Notes under the pieces: model-generated
What the model was told of the DNA's origin: nothing
Seen by the model: the letters and a program-made list of their open reading frames with translations, nothing else
Databases searched by the model: none
Source: Sitta carolinensis
Taxonomy: Eukaryota > Chordata > Aves > Passeriformes > Sittidae
Reading direction: 5' to 3'
DNA: 64,000 bases
Assembly (NCBI GenBank): GCA_032173965.1
Contig: CM063284.1
Coordinates: 114,798,410 to 114,862,409 of the forward strand
Shown here: positions 1 to 12,954 of the stretch, piece after piece
Position numbering within the stretch: the first letter of the stretch is position 1
How the letters are laid out: each line of letters begins with the position of its first letter
Program-made: the position numbers and the translations under genes

Positions 1-3000
1 TTTTTTTACTGAGGCTGTATTGTATTTTGGCCTACCTTAACTTCAGGAAAACACTTGGCATCGGTCGTTGGGTAGATACTGGCACCTCTGCTGGAACAGT
101 GTACCCAGTAGCATACTAGAGTGTGATTTATGCTTCATGTGAATCTGTGGTAGATGGTTTATTACATTCACCTGACATCACCACCACTTAATCTTGATTA
201 TAGATGTGTCACAAGAAGCATGGATAAACCAAATAGAGAGTTAAGGTTGGTCTAAGCTGGATAAATGCAATTGCATGGTGATTAGAATAGTCATCCTCAC
301 TTTAGAGTAAAAAAACAAACAAGAATATCCTGTCATGCTGTTGGAGCCATATTCTCTTAAAAGCCCTCATATTATTTCTTTTTTTCTATCATAACACTCA
401 AAATGCAATAAATATTTTGATATTAAAGCATCACTTATCCCCCATGTACCCCAGTTGTTGAAGTGGAATAGTGTAATATGCTTGTAAACAGTCTGATCTC
501 TCTGCTTTCTTTGAATGCTTACTGTAGAATTCTAAAATTACCTCACTGTGCTCTTCAACATCTTCATGAGGGGAAGTGGAGGAGCAGAGAGGCAGGTACT
601 TCACTCTCATCAGGATCCAAGGAGACAGCATGAATCTGAGTCAGGAGAGTTTTTCTTGGGAAAAGATGTTTCACTCAGACAGTGAACACTGGAACAGGCT
701 CCCCAGGGAAATGGTCACAGCACCAAGCTCAAGAAGTGTTTGAACAATGCTCTCAGGAACTTGGTGTGACTCTTGAGGTGTCCTGTGCAGGGCCAAGAGT
801 TGGACTTATTCTGATGTGTCCCTTCCAACTCAGTGAATTCTATATTTCTATGGTAAGTTTTCATTGGCAGTATCAGCTGCTTTAGCAATTGTAGGTATGT
901 CGCTGCAATTGCAGCCTACACAAACTTGTCCTTAGTCACACATTGCAACTTCTAAGAGAGGTGTAGGTCTTCATAGAAACCCTAGTGCCTTGCTCATTGA
1001 AGTCAGGTGTCTCCTGTGTTGCGTCTGAAGGAAACAGAGCAAACACCACTTAGCCAGAGTTTGTCAAAATTGACTTTTCTTTTCTACTCCTGCAGAAGAA
1101 AAACAGCTGGGGCAAAGGAGTTTACAGTTAAGAGGAAGGATTATCATCCTGAACACAGAAGACTAAGTGACATTCTGAATTTTCATTTACTATGTGCATT
1201 TCCTTTGAGTGATATTTACTGTCTAATGGAGGTTTATGGAATTCTAGTTCCCTCTGTTAGCAGATTTGAAAATACAGGAATTGTAAAAATGATAAACTAT
1301 TACCCACTGGTGCCCCATTCATTTCATCTGGAAGAAGTGCCACGTCCTGTTTAGTGAGGGTGAGATGTGCTGCATTAACATCTTTTCAAAGTATTTACGG
1401 ACTACACAGCAAATATAACCAGCAGCTTCGGTGTTTTTCAAACATTAGAAGAGGGACAAATTCTCATTGGAAGAGGAATATGCCAGCACTAAGTATCACC
1501 ATGACTTAGCCACTGGATTCTCAGGTCCCATAGTTCACTGCCTGTTAGGTTGTGTTAACAATGTCAGGACCCGCTAGATTGTTTTTAATTCCCTAAGTAT
1601 TTTTGGCAGAGAACCTCATCAGAACTCGAAAATGTGTTGATAAGGGCCAGCTCTGTGATGAAATTTATCGTGTGTGCACACAGTGCAGAGGATTGTGTGG
1701 CAAGAGGAGTGAAAGCTTGCAAAACAAAACTTAATTTGGGCTCTCATGCCTCTAACCCTGGCAACAGGTAGTATTATACACAGGGGTGTGTGTTCTTTAC
1801 CCATACAGGAATGCCTGTTATATCAGTGCAGTAATCAGGCAGCATTGGCTGAGCTCCCATCTGCCTCCATTCTAGTATGATGGAGAAATGTTACAGCATA
1901 TGCTCAAATAGTAAGTATGTGACCAAAAGCTGTTATAAATCAGCTTTGTTTAGCAGCATGTGTTTTCTGATCCTGCATTAGGATTTTATTTGCCAATGTA
2001 TGAGCTGTAACTTCAATGCACAATGAACACAGATAATCAGTTGGCTGCCACAATCAGCTGCAAAGAGACTGCTGCTATGTAGCTGTTTGCTCAGAACTTT
2101 TGCATGGTCCCCTTTGAGCCCATGGTAATGTTGTTATTAGCATCCTTACTAGAGGACCTGCCTGTACTGCAGGAGGAAGTGTCCTACAAGAGATTTTTGT
2201 CCTTCATGAAAAAAAAAATTGTGACTAGTTACTGGAGGAGTCTGAGCTAAAACATCACTTACAATGTAGGGGCTGTCAGGCTGGATTTAAAGGGAGAAGT
2301 TGGGGAAAAAAAAAAAAAAGGTAATTCATAATTCTCGCTGAATAGTAAATAGAGTGAGGCAGTTTCCTACCATTTGTGACTCTGAAAAAAGTGCTTCCTA
2401 ATAAAGAGTAATGCAAGGTTTCTGACATGGAATAATTAAGAGACACAGCTGGGAAGCAAAACCAGCAAAAAAGGTTGGAGGTCTGGGAAATGAGGCAGCA
2501 AGGCTGATATCCAGTTAACAGAAAGAAAAGTAAAGCAAGGTTTTAATTTATTAATTGAATATATAGGAAAACAGTGGGTTGGAGGGTGTGTTCTAGTACA
2601 GGAATAAGTAGGAATAGGAGGAGAATACAGAATGGAAACAGCGGGGTATAACCAAAGAACAAATTTAAACCTCCATATGCTGAAGGGAAGACTCCAAGAG
2701 TGGCAGTCATGAATATCTCATCTGAGCTTGCAAATCTGTGCCCTGATGGAAAGCCAGGGCAGCCTTACATGCAGGTAGGAGCTGGAAGTGAAGAAAAATG
2801 ACGGGGGAAAAGGAAATGAATAATGGTTCTGTGCCAGACCTTATCTTCATTTCTCTGCTTTTCCTTCTTTTCAAATTCTGTTGCTTTTTGTCTTGTTTTA
2901 GATGTTAAACAGCCTGGGGAGAGTGAGGTGCAGAGTTTCTACTGTATTCCAATGCACTCTGTAATGTGTGGCCACTAATTCTTTGAGTGTTCAGCTACAT

Positions 3001-6000
3001 TCCACACCTGTGTCACTGTAAGCTACCATGAAAAAAAAAAAAATTGCTCCTTAGCTCATCTGTTAATTTGTTTTTTGAAGGAGTTGGGAGTTTCCAGCTC
3101 TGCACCATACTTTCTAGGGTATCAGCTGATGTGATAATTATTAAGTATCAGGATTTTTGCCTATTCTCATGTAAGTGCCTCTCAATAAGACACAAAGTAC
3201 CCTCTGTCCCTCAGTAAAACTTTGTGAGTGCCAGAATATACTTGCATGTCTTGTGATGGTTGATTTTGGCTTGCTGTGTATTTCTCAAAAGCTGAGATAA
3301 TGCTGCTAATGTCTGTGAAGAAAATAAAGGCTGATATATTCCTCTGCATTGTTGGCCTGCAAACTGGAAAAAAAATGCTATGAAAGGAAAAATTGCTTAT
3401 ATTTTTATGCTAACTTTTATGTCCATGATCATACTTAGCTTCCAGCTGCAATGACGTTAACCCTCGAGTCTCTGCTACGTCCAAAATCACAGCACTGTTT
3501 TGCTTTTGGATTTTAACTTGCCCTTTCCTCTACAATTTCTAAATTATTAGGGTCTTCAGCTACAGAGGAAGTCCACACATAAGCATTTTGATGAAATATT
3601 TTCTTAGAGACCATATAAATTAATGAACATTAAGCATGAAGTATTTACAGGAGTGTACTGGCTTGGACGAGGTTTCACTGTATTCTGCTGGTTACTTCAA
3701 AAGAGCCTCAAACCTGCTACCTTTGGAGTCATCCAGTTGATTTTTGAGGGACCAGAGATTAAATCACCTCTGCTTTGCCAGGTTTGATTCAAACTTAAAT
3801 ATCACTCTCCCTCATCTGCAAATCTGGATTTCTATGGTCCACTTAATAGTCCACTTAATATTTAAGTTGAACAACTCCATAAAAGAAGCTAAGAGTGTTC
3901 AGGCCTGATTTCCACACGGTGGTTCTAGATGTGCCTCAGTGCTACATGTTTGTGTTGCATGGTACACATGACACAACATGAAGTGCAAACTGTTTTCATC
4001 ATGTAAAATTCTGATCTAAACTAGGGAGTTGATTTCTATTCAGGGCTTTGAGGTCTTAAGTAATAATGAGTCTATTGACCTATGCAGTACTCTAGGTTAG
4101 AAAGTTAGAGAATATACAGAAAAAGACATTTCAAATCCTAAAGCAGGTGGAAAAATTCTGTCCAGCTATTTTAGTCACACTTCTCAACTCTTTTTTAAGT
4201 TGTACTACATTTTGTTGTATTTTACTACATTTACACTTTGATGATTTTGTTACATCCATTTGCCTACACTTGTTTGAAACGCATCCAATTACATTTTCCC
4301 TACAATATACTGTTGTATCTTGGAGTATTACATGTAAGATTCTTATTTTAAAATTCACTGTTGTTTCATTTCAGCTCTGATTGTAATAACTGTAGCTGGC
4401 TATTGATGGAATAAACTGAGCATCATGTTGGTTGCTGGCAAAAGGCTGACGCATGTGATACCACAGCAGCACAAAGTGGTATGATGAAAAACTCTCAAGG
4501 AAGTTTGTGAAGAAAGGAAACCTGTCCAGGAGATCTTTACTCTCAGCTAACTCTAAGGAAAAAAATCTTCACTGCTTTTGTAGTCCTTTATCTTTCACTG
4601 TATTTTATACTGAAAATTGAGAAGTTAAAACTTTTTTTCCACAGCTGACTTGGAATAGCTATGGAAGATTTTGATTTTGTGATTATTTTTTTTTTTTTTT
4701 TTGCACAAGACATCACTTGCTAAGTGTGGAACCTCACCCACAGAAATCCTATTAAATCATCTCAGTATTACAGAGACAAAACTTTTTTCCCATTTTTGTT
4801 CCATTTGAATGCAGGATATTATCTGAGCACTCACGGTGTCACTTTTCATATATCTCAATATAAAGTAAGTCCCTTATATTTTCTGAAAGATCTGTATTTC
4901 TCACTATTGTTCATCTAATTTCTGAAATATTTTTCTGTACTAGATTTAAAATCTGTAACATGTTAATTCCATAGCTGAAAGACAAAGAAAGCCATTTTAA
5001 AAATGCTTTACTGTTGCCCATCTCATTTCCTGTGGTTGAAGGAGAGTTCCACCAACGTTATCTTCCTCAGCCTTCTTCCTGTTCCCTGAAATTTACACTT
5101 GGAGAAAACAAGACCACAAGACCACCTAGTTTTAGACTGGATTTTGTTTCAAAAATCTGTCAGGATGAAAATTGCTTGCTTTTTAAACCCAAATCAATGG
5201 TCTCTGAAGAAGGGAAAGAGTTCAGAAAGCATTGGGAAGCATATCAGAATAACATGCAAAGTGACATAATAGTTTTTCAGGGAAGAAAGGATAAGAAAAT
5301 ATAAAGCAATAATCACACCACCCACACCTTCCATGCTAAGTGAGAACTAATTCTCCTGCTTTCTACTCCCATCTCAGAAAAGATCTAGAACAATTTGGAA
5401 GGTATGCCAAAGAGTGAAGAGGCTGACACACTGTGCAATAGCTTTTGCCTAAGACATTTCAACAGTTTGGAAGAATTGAGAGGGGAGAGGTGTGATAGGG
5501 GAATATAGCATCTCAAATGGTGTGGATGAACTGAATGATTATTGTTTTCTCACAATAAACAAGTAGGTTTTAGACAAGTGACTGTCATCCTCAAGGTGTA
5601 AATGAAAGAAAAGAAACTGCCCTTTCCCTCTGCACCCTTAGTCCTGGAAATCAGACTGATTTTCATGGTGAAAATTTTAATTATTTTATGCAGGTTGATT
5701 ACAAAATGAATACATACACAAGGAAAAGTGTATTAAACCCCAGTGTTTTTAGTGATTGTCTTCTAGAAGTCCCATTTCAGAGATTCGACAGTCTTTTATG
5801 TTATGTATGTAGTAAGTACTGGACACTTTGCAAAATGATTGTGGAGAATGGTCTTACTGCTCAGAGCAGCAGATTAAAGAAAGAGTGTTTCGTTTCAGAA
5901 AGCTAAATTACACACCTGATCTGACATGACTGATACCTATACAGCACTGGTGGTGACATCGTTCATTGTAGAAGAACAGCCATACTGTTAGTCCGAACAT

Positions 6001-7239
6001 CTATTTAACCTTGCATTTTACTCCTCCTGCAGCCAGCAACATGTACTTAGGCAAACAGTGTAAGAACAGGGAAAGCAAAGAGGTGCTCTTTCCATGCATA
6101 TGGATATATTCCATAGTCAGGGACTTACTAAGCCACAGAAAACAGTTTTGTGTTTAATGTTCCTGATGGATAAATGGAGAAAATATAATTGACATGCTTG
6201 TCCATTACAGCAGCTTCTGAATAATTATGGAAATGTTGCTTTTTTGACTTTTGATCTCTGGATAATGTTTGTGAAGCTTCCCTAAGGAAAAGGACCTTTT
6301 GTATGTAAGGTGCATGTTTTTGGTTTTCCATGTTAGTATGTCACACACCTATAATTAAAGTCTTGGGGTTTTATCTCACTTACCTGCCCTTGTAGGCATT
6401 AGAGAATAGGCACATAATATAAATATTATGCAATTGGAGGAACTAATAATTATTGAAGGTACCACTGAATTGGTAAACAATGTACATCTGCCTACCTGTT
6501 GCATTTTACACTGTGATCCAGGGACTGTTTTATCTGTGGATCATGCCCAACATACGACAATAGTAACTAAAAAAGTAAACTTCACTGGGCTTAAATTTGC
6601 CATATGGGGACATTTAGCTCCATTGGAAAATTTCTAAACATCTGAAAAATAAATTAGGAAGGGGAGGTCAGTAAGGAAGGTGTGAAAAAGCTTTCCATCA
6701 TGTTCAACTGAGACCTCCATTTTATTTATTTATTTTTTTTTAATTGATAGGTCACCCATAGTTCTTGAAGAAAAACAGTGATCTATCAACTTTCTGAGCA
6801 AAGAAAATGCACAGGCCAGCTCAGGCACCAGTTTTCAGTTAGAAGCAACCAAAACCAAACCTGAGCTTTAAAGATTCTCATTTTCACATTGTCTGCATTT
6901 GTTTGCGTGCACTCCCAAACACTGGTGTGGACAGTTTTGTTTTGCATGTTTATGTAACTTCACAGACTGCCTTTTTACATCTGGCATAACACCGGGAAAC
7001 AAAACACTGGTCAGGGAGGTAGGACCAAAGAGATGTCCCAGATGCGAACTTGACATTCCTGGTCCTTCCTAGCAAGGTGTACAGCCACAGCCTCACAGGG
7101 CCTGACTTTGCATTCAGAACGAACACCCACAAACAGACCCAGCCCGGAGCCACCAGGATCCCTCAACAGCTGTTAGTCTCCAGGATGCCTGCGAAGTGAT
7201 TATAGACACCATAAATTAAATAGATGATTTTGAAACCCG
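1..7239. other. Noncoding AT-rich stretch
   Basis: No convincing exon is visible on either strand apart from a CR1 scrap described separately. The short open frames here lack ATG starts, good splice contexts or recognisable motifs. A T18 run lies at about 4685-4702, a short A-run at 2309-2321, and a direct duplication of 'agtccacttaata' near 3838-3860. If the island at 7.5 kb is the PLAG1 promoter, as mammalian gene order suggests, this stretch would be its first intron on the minus strand; that is inference. Confidence 0.5.
675..861 (+). repeat. CR1 LINE 3' fragment
   Basis: The sequence 'gaacactggaacaggctcccc' (start of the block) followed by 'cccttccaactcagtgaattctat' is the 3' end of an avian CR1 in sense orientation. 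It is a heavily 5'-truncated, diverged copy with no coding capacity. Confidence 0.8.
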
Positions 7240-7545
7240 ACCTCTGAAGTGCCACGGCCCTCCAGAGGAAGGAACCGCTTCCCCGGCAGAACCACCTGGG
7301 AACCGGCCGGACCATCCCCCCCTCCCCTGACTGGCGCTGCCGTTACCGGTCCCACCGGGAACTGAGGAAGCGGTGATACTTTTTTTAGGCTGCACTTTTT
7401 AGAGCTTTCCCCTTTCGGCTTGCACCTTCAGTAAAAAAACCCCAAACAACCCTTCCCTTCCTGAGGCTCCGGAAAGCCAGGGGGCGAGGCACCGGTCCTC
7501 CCGGCAGCCCCAGCCGGGCCCGGCCGGTCCCCGCCCCGCGCTGCC

Positions 7546-7557
7546 GGGAAATGTAGT
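7546..7557 (-). promoter_or_regulatory. ZNF143/THAP11-like promoter element
   Basis: On the minus strand the core reads ACTACATTTCCC followed by GGCAGC. This is close to the ACTACAnnTCCCAnnnTGC element bound by ZNF143 and THAP11 in TATA-less promoters. Its place inside the CpG island supports a functional role; binding itself is inference. Confidence 0.5.
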
Positions 7558-7636
7558 GCGGGCGGTCGCGGCCGCGGGGCCCGGGCCGGCAGTGGCGGGG
7601 CCGCAGTGCGGGAGCGGCTCGGGCCTGTGGTGCCAC

Positions 7637-7644
7637 AAAATGGC
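7637..7644 (+). promoter_or_regulatory. YY1-like site
   Basis: AAAATGGC matches the YY1 core, which commonly lies just downstream of transcription starts in TATA-less promoters. It overlaps an ATG whose frame closes after 35 codons, so this ATG is not obviously a gene start. Confidence 0.4.
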
Positions 7645-7787
7645 ACCTGTCGGATCGAACGGGCGGGCGGCGCGCCCGGCTCGGCCCCGTCCCTCAGGGC
7701 GATGGGCCTCGGTGCCGCAATGGTGGCACTTGAGCAACGAGGGCTGATAGAGCAATAGGCGCCTGACACAACATCGTGGGTCCCGAA

Positions 7788-8477
7788 ATGTTTTCTCTGG
7801 GCCTCGAGCTTAGGTGTGCCCCTGTGACGACGTTTCCATGGGTGGGAAACACCTGGGTGCTTACATACGAGCGGGTTTCTACCCTGTGCTCATGTTTTGG
7901 TTGTGCCAGGTTTCAATGTTACAGGCTGTTATTTCAACCAGACTTGCTTCTCCATGTCAGCAGGTCTGGAATTTCTTTTTTGCATGTGTGTGATGCTAAA
8001 AGCTCAAGTCATCCGCTATTACTGGCTTGCTTTGTCTTCCCCACAGCCTTTCCTTTGGTGGTGGCGTGCTCTGCTCAGCTCTTGGGGTCAGAAGCAGATC
8101 ACAGTCTCTCCTTTAGGAGAATTCTGTTTAGTTCCACTGAGGAGGACCTTAGTCATCCCGTATTTCCTACATGTTGTAATCCTATCAGTCTCCCAACTAT
8201 CACCTCTTCGACATTTGGATGTATGACATACACACACCTTTTTATGGCCAGATTCTTAGCTCTTCTCACCACTCCCTTTTTGCGCATTACTAACTTCAAC
8301 AGTCCTAAAACTCTACAGTACTTCCTACTCAACCAGCTGACCACTGTTTTATTCTTTCCACTCTTAACTACTCTCTTCAATTTTGTTTTCATTTCATCTC
8401 TTCAAATCTTAGAAATCAATCCTTTACTTACAAGTTACAACATTAAAATAGTATCTGCTTCAGTCATTCCCCATTGA
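7788..8477 (+). other. Long open frame of 229 codons beside the CpG island, unrecognised
   Basis: An ATG at 7788 opens a frame to TGA at 8475-8477, unusually long for this base composition. The translation is rich in Phe, Leu, Ser and Cys and shows no family I recognise. Hydrophobic stretches near residues 75-100 look vaguely like membrane segments. The second half is pyrimidine-rich on this strand, which lowers stop frequency and may explain the length. It starts just 3' of the CpG island, so it could be a first exon; possible GT donors inside it (for example the one in GGAT-GTATGA near 8220) would suit the candidate exon at 8688. No homology supports coding. Confidence 0.25.
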
Positions 8478-8687
8478 CCTCACATATTTAAGGAAAGACT
8501 TTCCACAGACGGGGTTGACCAGACGCTCGGCTATTAGGATGAAGAAATGTGTAGATTATGAGAGGCTGCTAGGAGATCAGTTCCCCATACAGCAAAGCCA
8601 GAGAACCTCTTAAGCATCAGGGTTGTCCGAACAGAGAATGCATTGTTAATGACCACAGGGTCTGTTTCTTTCTTCATTCTATGTTAG

Positions 8688-11600
8688 GTCTGGAAAGCAG
8701 GGAAAGGAGAAGCTCTGATGCACAAACCAGCTGCTCCCTCAGAGAAGCCTCATCTCTGAGGTGAAACAAGAGTAGTCAAAGATAGGATAGTGAAGCACAT
8801 GGGAACGTGCTTTGCCAGCCAGGCTTATGGAGGTTAGGACTGCAGTACAAGACAGTTTCTGCTGCATGGGCCGGAACTGGAGCTAATGGGGGGCAGCAGT
8901 CTTATACTGGCACCTGTGCTCCTTGACTTCTTTTCCTTGGCACTGGAAAAGTGCTGGCCTGAATAATGCCAACCATGATCAAAGTTACCCATTGTAACTT
9001 ACTAAAAGATTACTGTAAAGTGCAAAGTTTCTCTCACAAGAAATTATGGGAATACCTTGGCCACAGGCAGAACTCTTTCCAAACCCATACAAATAAATGT
9101 ATGATTTAAATACTTTCTAGATCTTGCTGAATGTTCAAGTATTTAGGTGTGTCTCCACAATTTGCTGATGTTTGTTGTCCACTTCTTCATCAGTTACTGT
9201 TTTTGCTGTATCTAACTACCATAGACCATTGAACTGTTTCTGTGTGTAATGAATTGGGAATGAAATCTGGTTGGGAGGCAAAGTGCCCAAGCACAATTCA
9301 CTCAGTGGCTTTCTGGTTTTATTTGCATGTTTGGTTGGTTGGTTTTGTTTCTTTTACAGAAAGAGACTGTTTCTTTGTCTGCCAGATATTTATTCTGTCG
9401 TCACAGTGATAAGGTGTGATAGAAAATTAAACCCGCTGGGGTTTATTTTGTATACTTTCCTGTAAACCTCCTTCATGTTTGGCAAACTTGCTTTGCATGT
9501 GAAAACTGAACTGTAACCACTTTGAAACTAGATCATCTTTCTAATTTTTCCTCTGAATTATTTAACATGCTCCATAGAAAATTTTGTAATACTCAACATT
9601 ATTTCCTGATGGCCTTATAATTAAAAAAAAAAATAAAAAAAATACTTCCTGAATGTTGTAATTCAGACAATAGTGGATGTTTGAAGAGGTGATGGCCATT
9701 AGATGTTTCTGGAAATTACTGGACTATTGCATGTACAAAGGTTGGTGCAGTACAGAGGTTTCATGTTTAACAGGTTAATATGATTCTCAAAACAATCTCA
9801 TTTTAAAGTAGATATATTTATGTTAGTGTAGAGAAATTTCCTCCGCGTGTAATTTTAATATTACCGCTAAACCTCTATGACCATGAAATCTTAAGCAAAA
9901 AATGTATGCAATGGAGGGCATGCGACTCTGCGAACAGTTGAGCCAACAGTTGACTGTCCTGAACAGCTGAGTTCAAACCAGTGGTGCCTGGATTTCAGAG
10001 CTAATGCCTACACTAATCAGTCCTTCCAGTGGAGCCATTATTTTTCTCAATGTTCTAATCTTCTTTTTGCTGGTGTCCCTTTGTAGAAGGTCCTTGAAGC
10101 AAATTTCCACCTTCATTTTGCGTTTCCTGTTTCTTTATCACTGTATCCTGTGAACTTCTTCTTGTATGTCTTTCCAGCTCCTGTGAAGATGTAATAACGC
10201 ATTCCTTAATTTGTTTAGGACCTGTAGCAACCACAGTAAAAAGTACACACCAAGACATTTGATACATAATAAAATAATACCTTAATTTGATATATTACCA
10301 AGAAAAATAGGACAACTGTAAATAAGGAAGTCCTGGAGCAATTACACACATGTGGAATGAAGCAGGAACAATTGTCATCCTGCTGTGTTTGGTTTTACCT
10401 AACCTCATTACAGTTCCTGTTGTTGATGACCATCTCTCAAGTCCTGAAAGATCTGAAGTTGAATGGACAGCAGAGATGAGAGGTCTCAAAAGTAGAATAT
10501 GAACTGAAGCTCACTATAGGAAGAAGTCAAAAGGCCACTTCAGATTTTAAACAGTCAGCATGCTGCCTCATACAGATAATTTTGTATCATCAGTAGATAG
10601 ATTTATTTACCTCATGAACTTCTCAAATTTGTCTATGTCTGTTTGGGTTTTGCTTTGTCTATTTTGCAACACTTAGAAGCACAGTTGTAGGTCAAAACTA
10701 AATGAGTGCCGTTTTTGCAGGATATTGTTTTCCACTATTCCACGTCAGTTTGAATTTTTTTTAATCATAAATCATTATGATCATATTTCTTTTTATGGAA
10801 AGAAAACATGCATTGTTTGTACTCTACAGAATAGTTTGCTTAGGTAAAATGCAAGCTTGATAGACTTATGACTAAGTTTACAGCTCTCTATAACACCATC
10901 CATAAGCTCTTAAACCAGAAAAACAGGGCCAACACTGCATCAAAGACTCATCAGAGATAAGCTGTCTTAATTTTTCTGAACCTGACGGTCACATGAGAGA
11001 AGAGAGGATTGCATTCAGAAGGGTGAGGAAGAAGGGGCTGACCTTGTGATTTAAAAAGCTTGGCCATTAACTCAATAGTCCTGCAGGTTTCACCGCAGAA
11101 AAACGTGTTACCACGTTGTCAAAATTGTTTTGTGGTGTCTCATGCTCTTTTAGGATGTGCAGTTCAATAACATTCTGATCCCTGAAAACCAGAGTGTGGA
11201 ATCAAGGTTCGTGCTAATGTAACCTTAGCTCTTCCTCATTGAACAGGTGATAATCACTTGGAGTTGCCTGATGCTGTGCCCATCTTTAGATGATGCTGAA
11301 TTGAGGGATTAGGGGATTAGCTGTAACAGCTTGATAAAGGTGTTAATTAGACATGAAATGCTTCATCCTTCAGTACAGGATGGACGATGAAGGCTCTCTT
11401 CTGGGCCCTCTCCAATAGATGATCACAACGTTGATTAGAAGGACGGAACCTCTCTCCTATGAGGAAAGACTGAGAGAGCTGGGGTTGTTCAACTTGGAGA
11501 AGGTTCCAGGGAAACCTTACCGCAGACTTTGAATACTTAAGTAGCACTAGTAAAATGGATGGGGACAAACTTCTTAACAGGGCCTGTTTTGATAGAAGGT

Positions 11601-12954
11601 GGTGCAAAAATTCTAAACTGAAGGAGGGTACATTCAGAGTAGATATAAGGAAGGATTTTTTTACAGTGAGAGTGGTGAAACACTGAAACAGGTTGCCCAG
11701 AGAGGTGGTGGATGCCCAGTCCCTGGAAACATTCAGGTAGGATGGGGCTCTGGGAACCTGATGTAGTTGAAGATGTCCCTGCTCATTGAAGGGGAGTTGG
11801 ACTAGGTGACTTTTAGAAGCTCTTCCAACCCGAAAAATTTTATGATTCTACAATCCACCCCATTTATATGTTCAAAAGACGAGAGAGATTCCCAAGATTC
11901 CCTAAGCAATCCAGAATGGCCAGAGCCAAGTTTTATATCATGTATCAGTGGTGATATCCTGTGTTCTTGTCAGGGCTGCTGATGTACAGGGTCCATAAAT
12001 GTTTTAGGGGTCCATGGTAGGCCTATGTATGAAAGGATAACTTTGTCTAAGGTTTGGTGTGGCTGAGAACAAAATAACAGTTTATAAAATTTAACAGGGT
12101 TAATTCTGGGCACAAGACTGAAAGTTTGAGTGCACAGCTCTGCAGGATGCTTGGTTTAATATGTCTCATGTAGAGATGTGCTTAGATTTAGCAATTAGAT
12201 CAGTATCAGACCCTCAATTCTAGAACAATATCTTCACAGATAAAATACACTAATATTAATTAAACTACAGATGCTCAAAGAAAGCAGAATTTAAGTGGTT
12301 TTGGTGTGTATCTTAACTTATTGTTTATCTTCAAAAGTCTGAATGACAATGAACATGATGCATGGTTGGTGTATGATCCTATTCTTAGCCTTCCTCTTCC
12401 TATACACAACTCTATAGAAGAGGGCTAATACTCATGCTTCAAAATAGCTAAAACATGTTGGGATCAGTGAGAGAAACAAAGAATTTGGTTTAACTGCCAA
12501 ATCCCTACAGCATATCGGGGACATCCTTCTCCTTTCCACTTACCTGCTCACTTTTCCCCTAGAGACACCAGCTTTACACCAGTAAGCATTCAGCTCCCCC
12601 TCTTTAATTCCTGTTGAAGTCTTACAGGCGGCAATGCAAGTCTGTAATGAACTGGAGCTTTCCATTTTCTGTTGCTGGACACACCATAAATGTCAGTTTA
12701 GTTTTGGGTTCAGTTGTTCTGTTTACCTGAGGTATCTGATGTGCCTGGAGGTACCTCTTTATAATGGTGTGATTAGCTTTGTTATTTTTCTTTGAAAAGG
12801 AAAGGGTGAGACTCTTCTTATATTCAGCTTAGTGAGTTTATACCAAGATCTGATTGAAACAGTGAATACATTGCAGCAGCTAAATCACTATGTTGATCAG
12901 GATAGATCAATGCCTTTGGTGGAAGATGAGCCCAGGTCATTGGCTCCTCAGTAG
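8688..12954 (+). CDS. Candidate four-exon 3' part of an unidentified small gene
   Basis: Four short blocks on + each follow a strong polypyrimidine-AG acceptor, and their reading phases fit together: 8688-8760 (73 nt), 10178-10235 (58 nt), 11154-11206 (53 nt) and 12828-12954 ending in TAG. The donors are CTGAG-GTGAAA, CCACA-GTAAAA and ATCAAG-GTTCGT. Joined they would encode about 102 residues, hydrophilic and Ser-rich at first, with a helical Gln/Leu-rich end containing LYQDLIETVNTLQQL and a C-terminus EDEPRSLAPQ. I do not recognise the protein, and it lacks the CX9C motifs of CHCHD7, which occupies this place in mammals. The first exon would have to end in phase 1 and was not placed; it may lie in or near the CpG island at 7.5 kb. 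The boundaries were chosen by eye after the fact, so this is a hypothesis. Confidence 0.35.
11380..11860 (+). repeat. CR1 LINE 3' fragment
   Basis: The block contains 'gagagagctggggttgttca', then 'aggttgcccagagaggtggtgg', and ends 'cttccaacccgaaaaattttatgattcta'. These are diagnostic for the C-terminal reverse-transcriptase region and 3' UTR of avian CR1, in sense. The minus-strand open frame at 11347-11607 is an antisense reading of this repeat. Confidence 0.9.

Larger units (their letters stand above)
7240..7760. promoter_or_regulatory. CpG island promoter, probably bidirectional
   Basis: About 500 bp rich in CpG within otherwise AT-rich DNA, including GGCCGG and GGGCGG boxes, without a TATA box. 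It holds a ZNF143/THAP11-like element and a YY1-like element (separate entries), which are typical of housekeeping and bidirectional promoters. Several overlapping open frames on both strands here (for example 7399-7755 minus) follow from the GC content. In mammals PLAG1 and CHCHD7 share such a promoter to the left of SDR16C5, so this may be that promoter. I could not find the twin-CX9C coding sequence of CHCHD7 in the window, so the link is unproven. Confidence 0.7.

Noticed and set aside
7385..7769. Frames of 83-118 codons on the minus strand in the 7.5-kb island
   Set aside because: Overlapping frames in all phases with Arg/Ala/Gly/Pro composition, as expected from CpG-rich DNA.
10055..10452. 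Minus-strand pair of putative exons (10452-10399 and 10221-10055) with AG/GT edges and compatible phase
   Set aside because: The second block overlaps the + strand candidate exon 10178-10235, no further upstream exon was found, and the + chain has four blocks rather than two. Still possible, but weaker.
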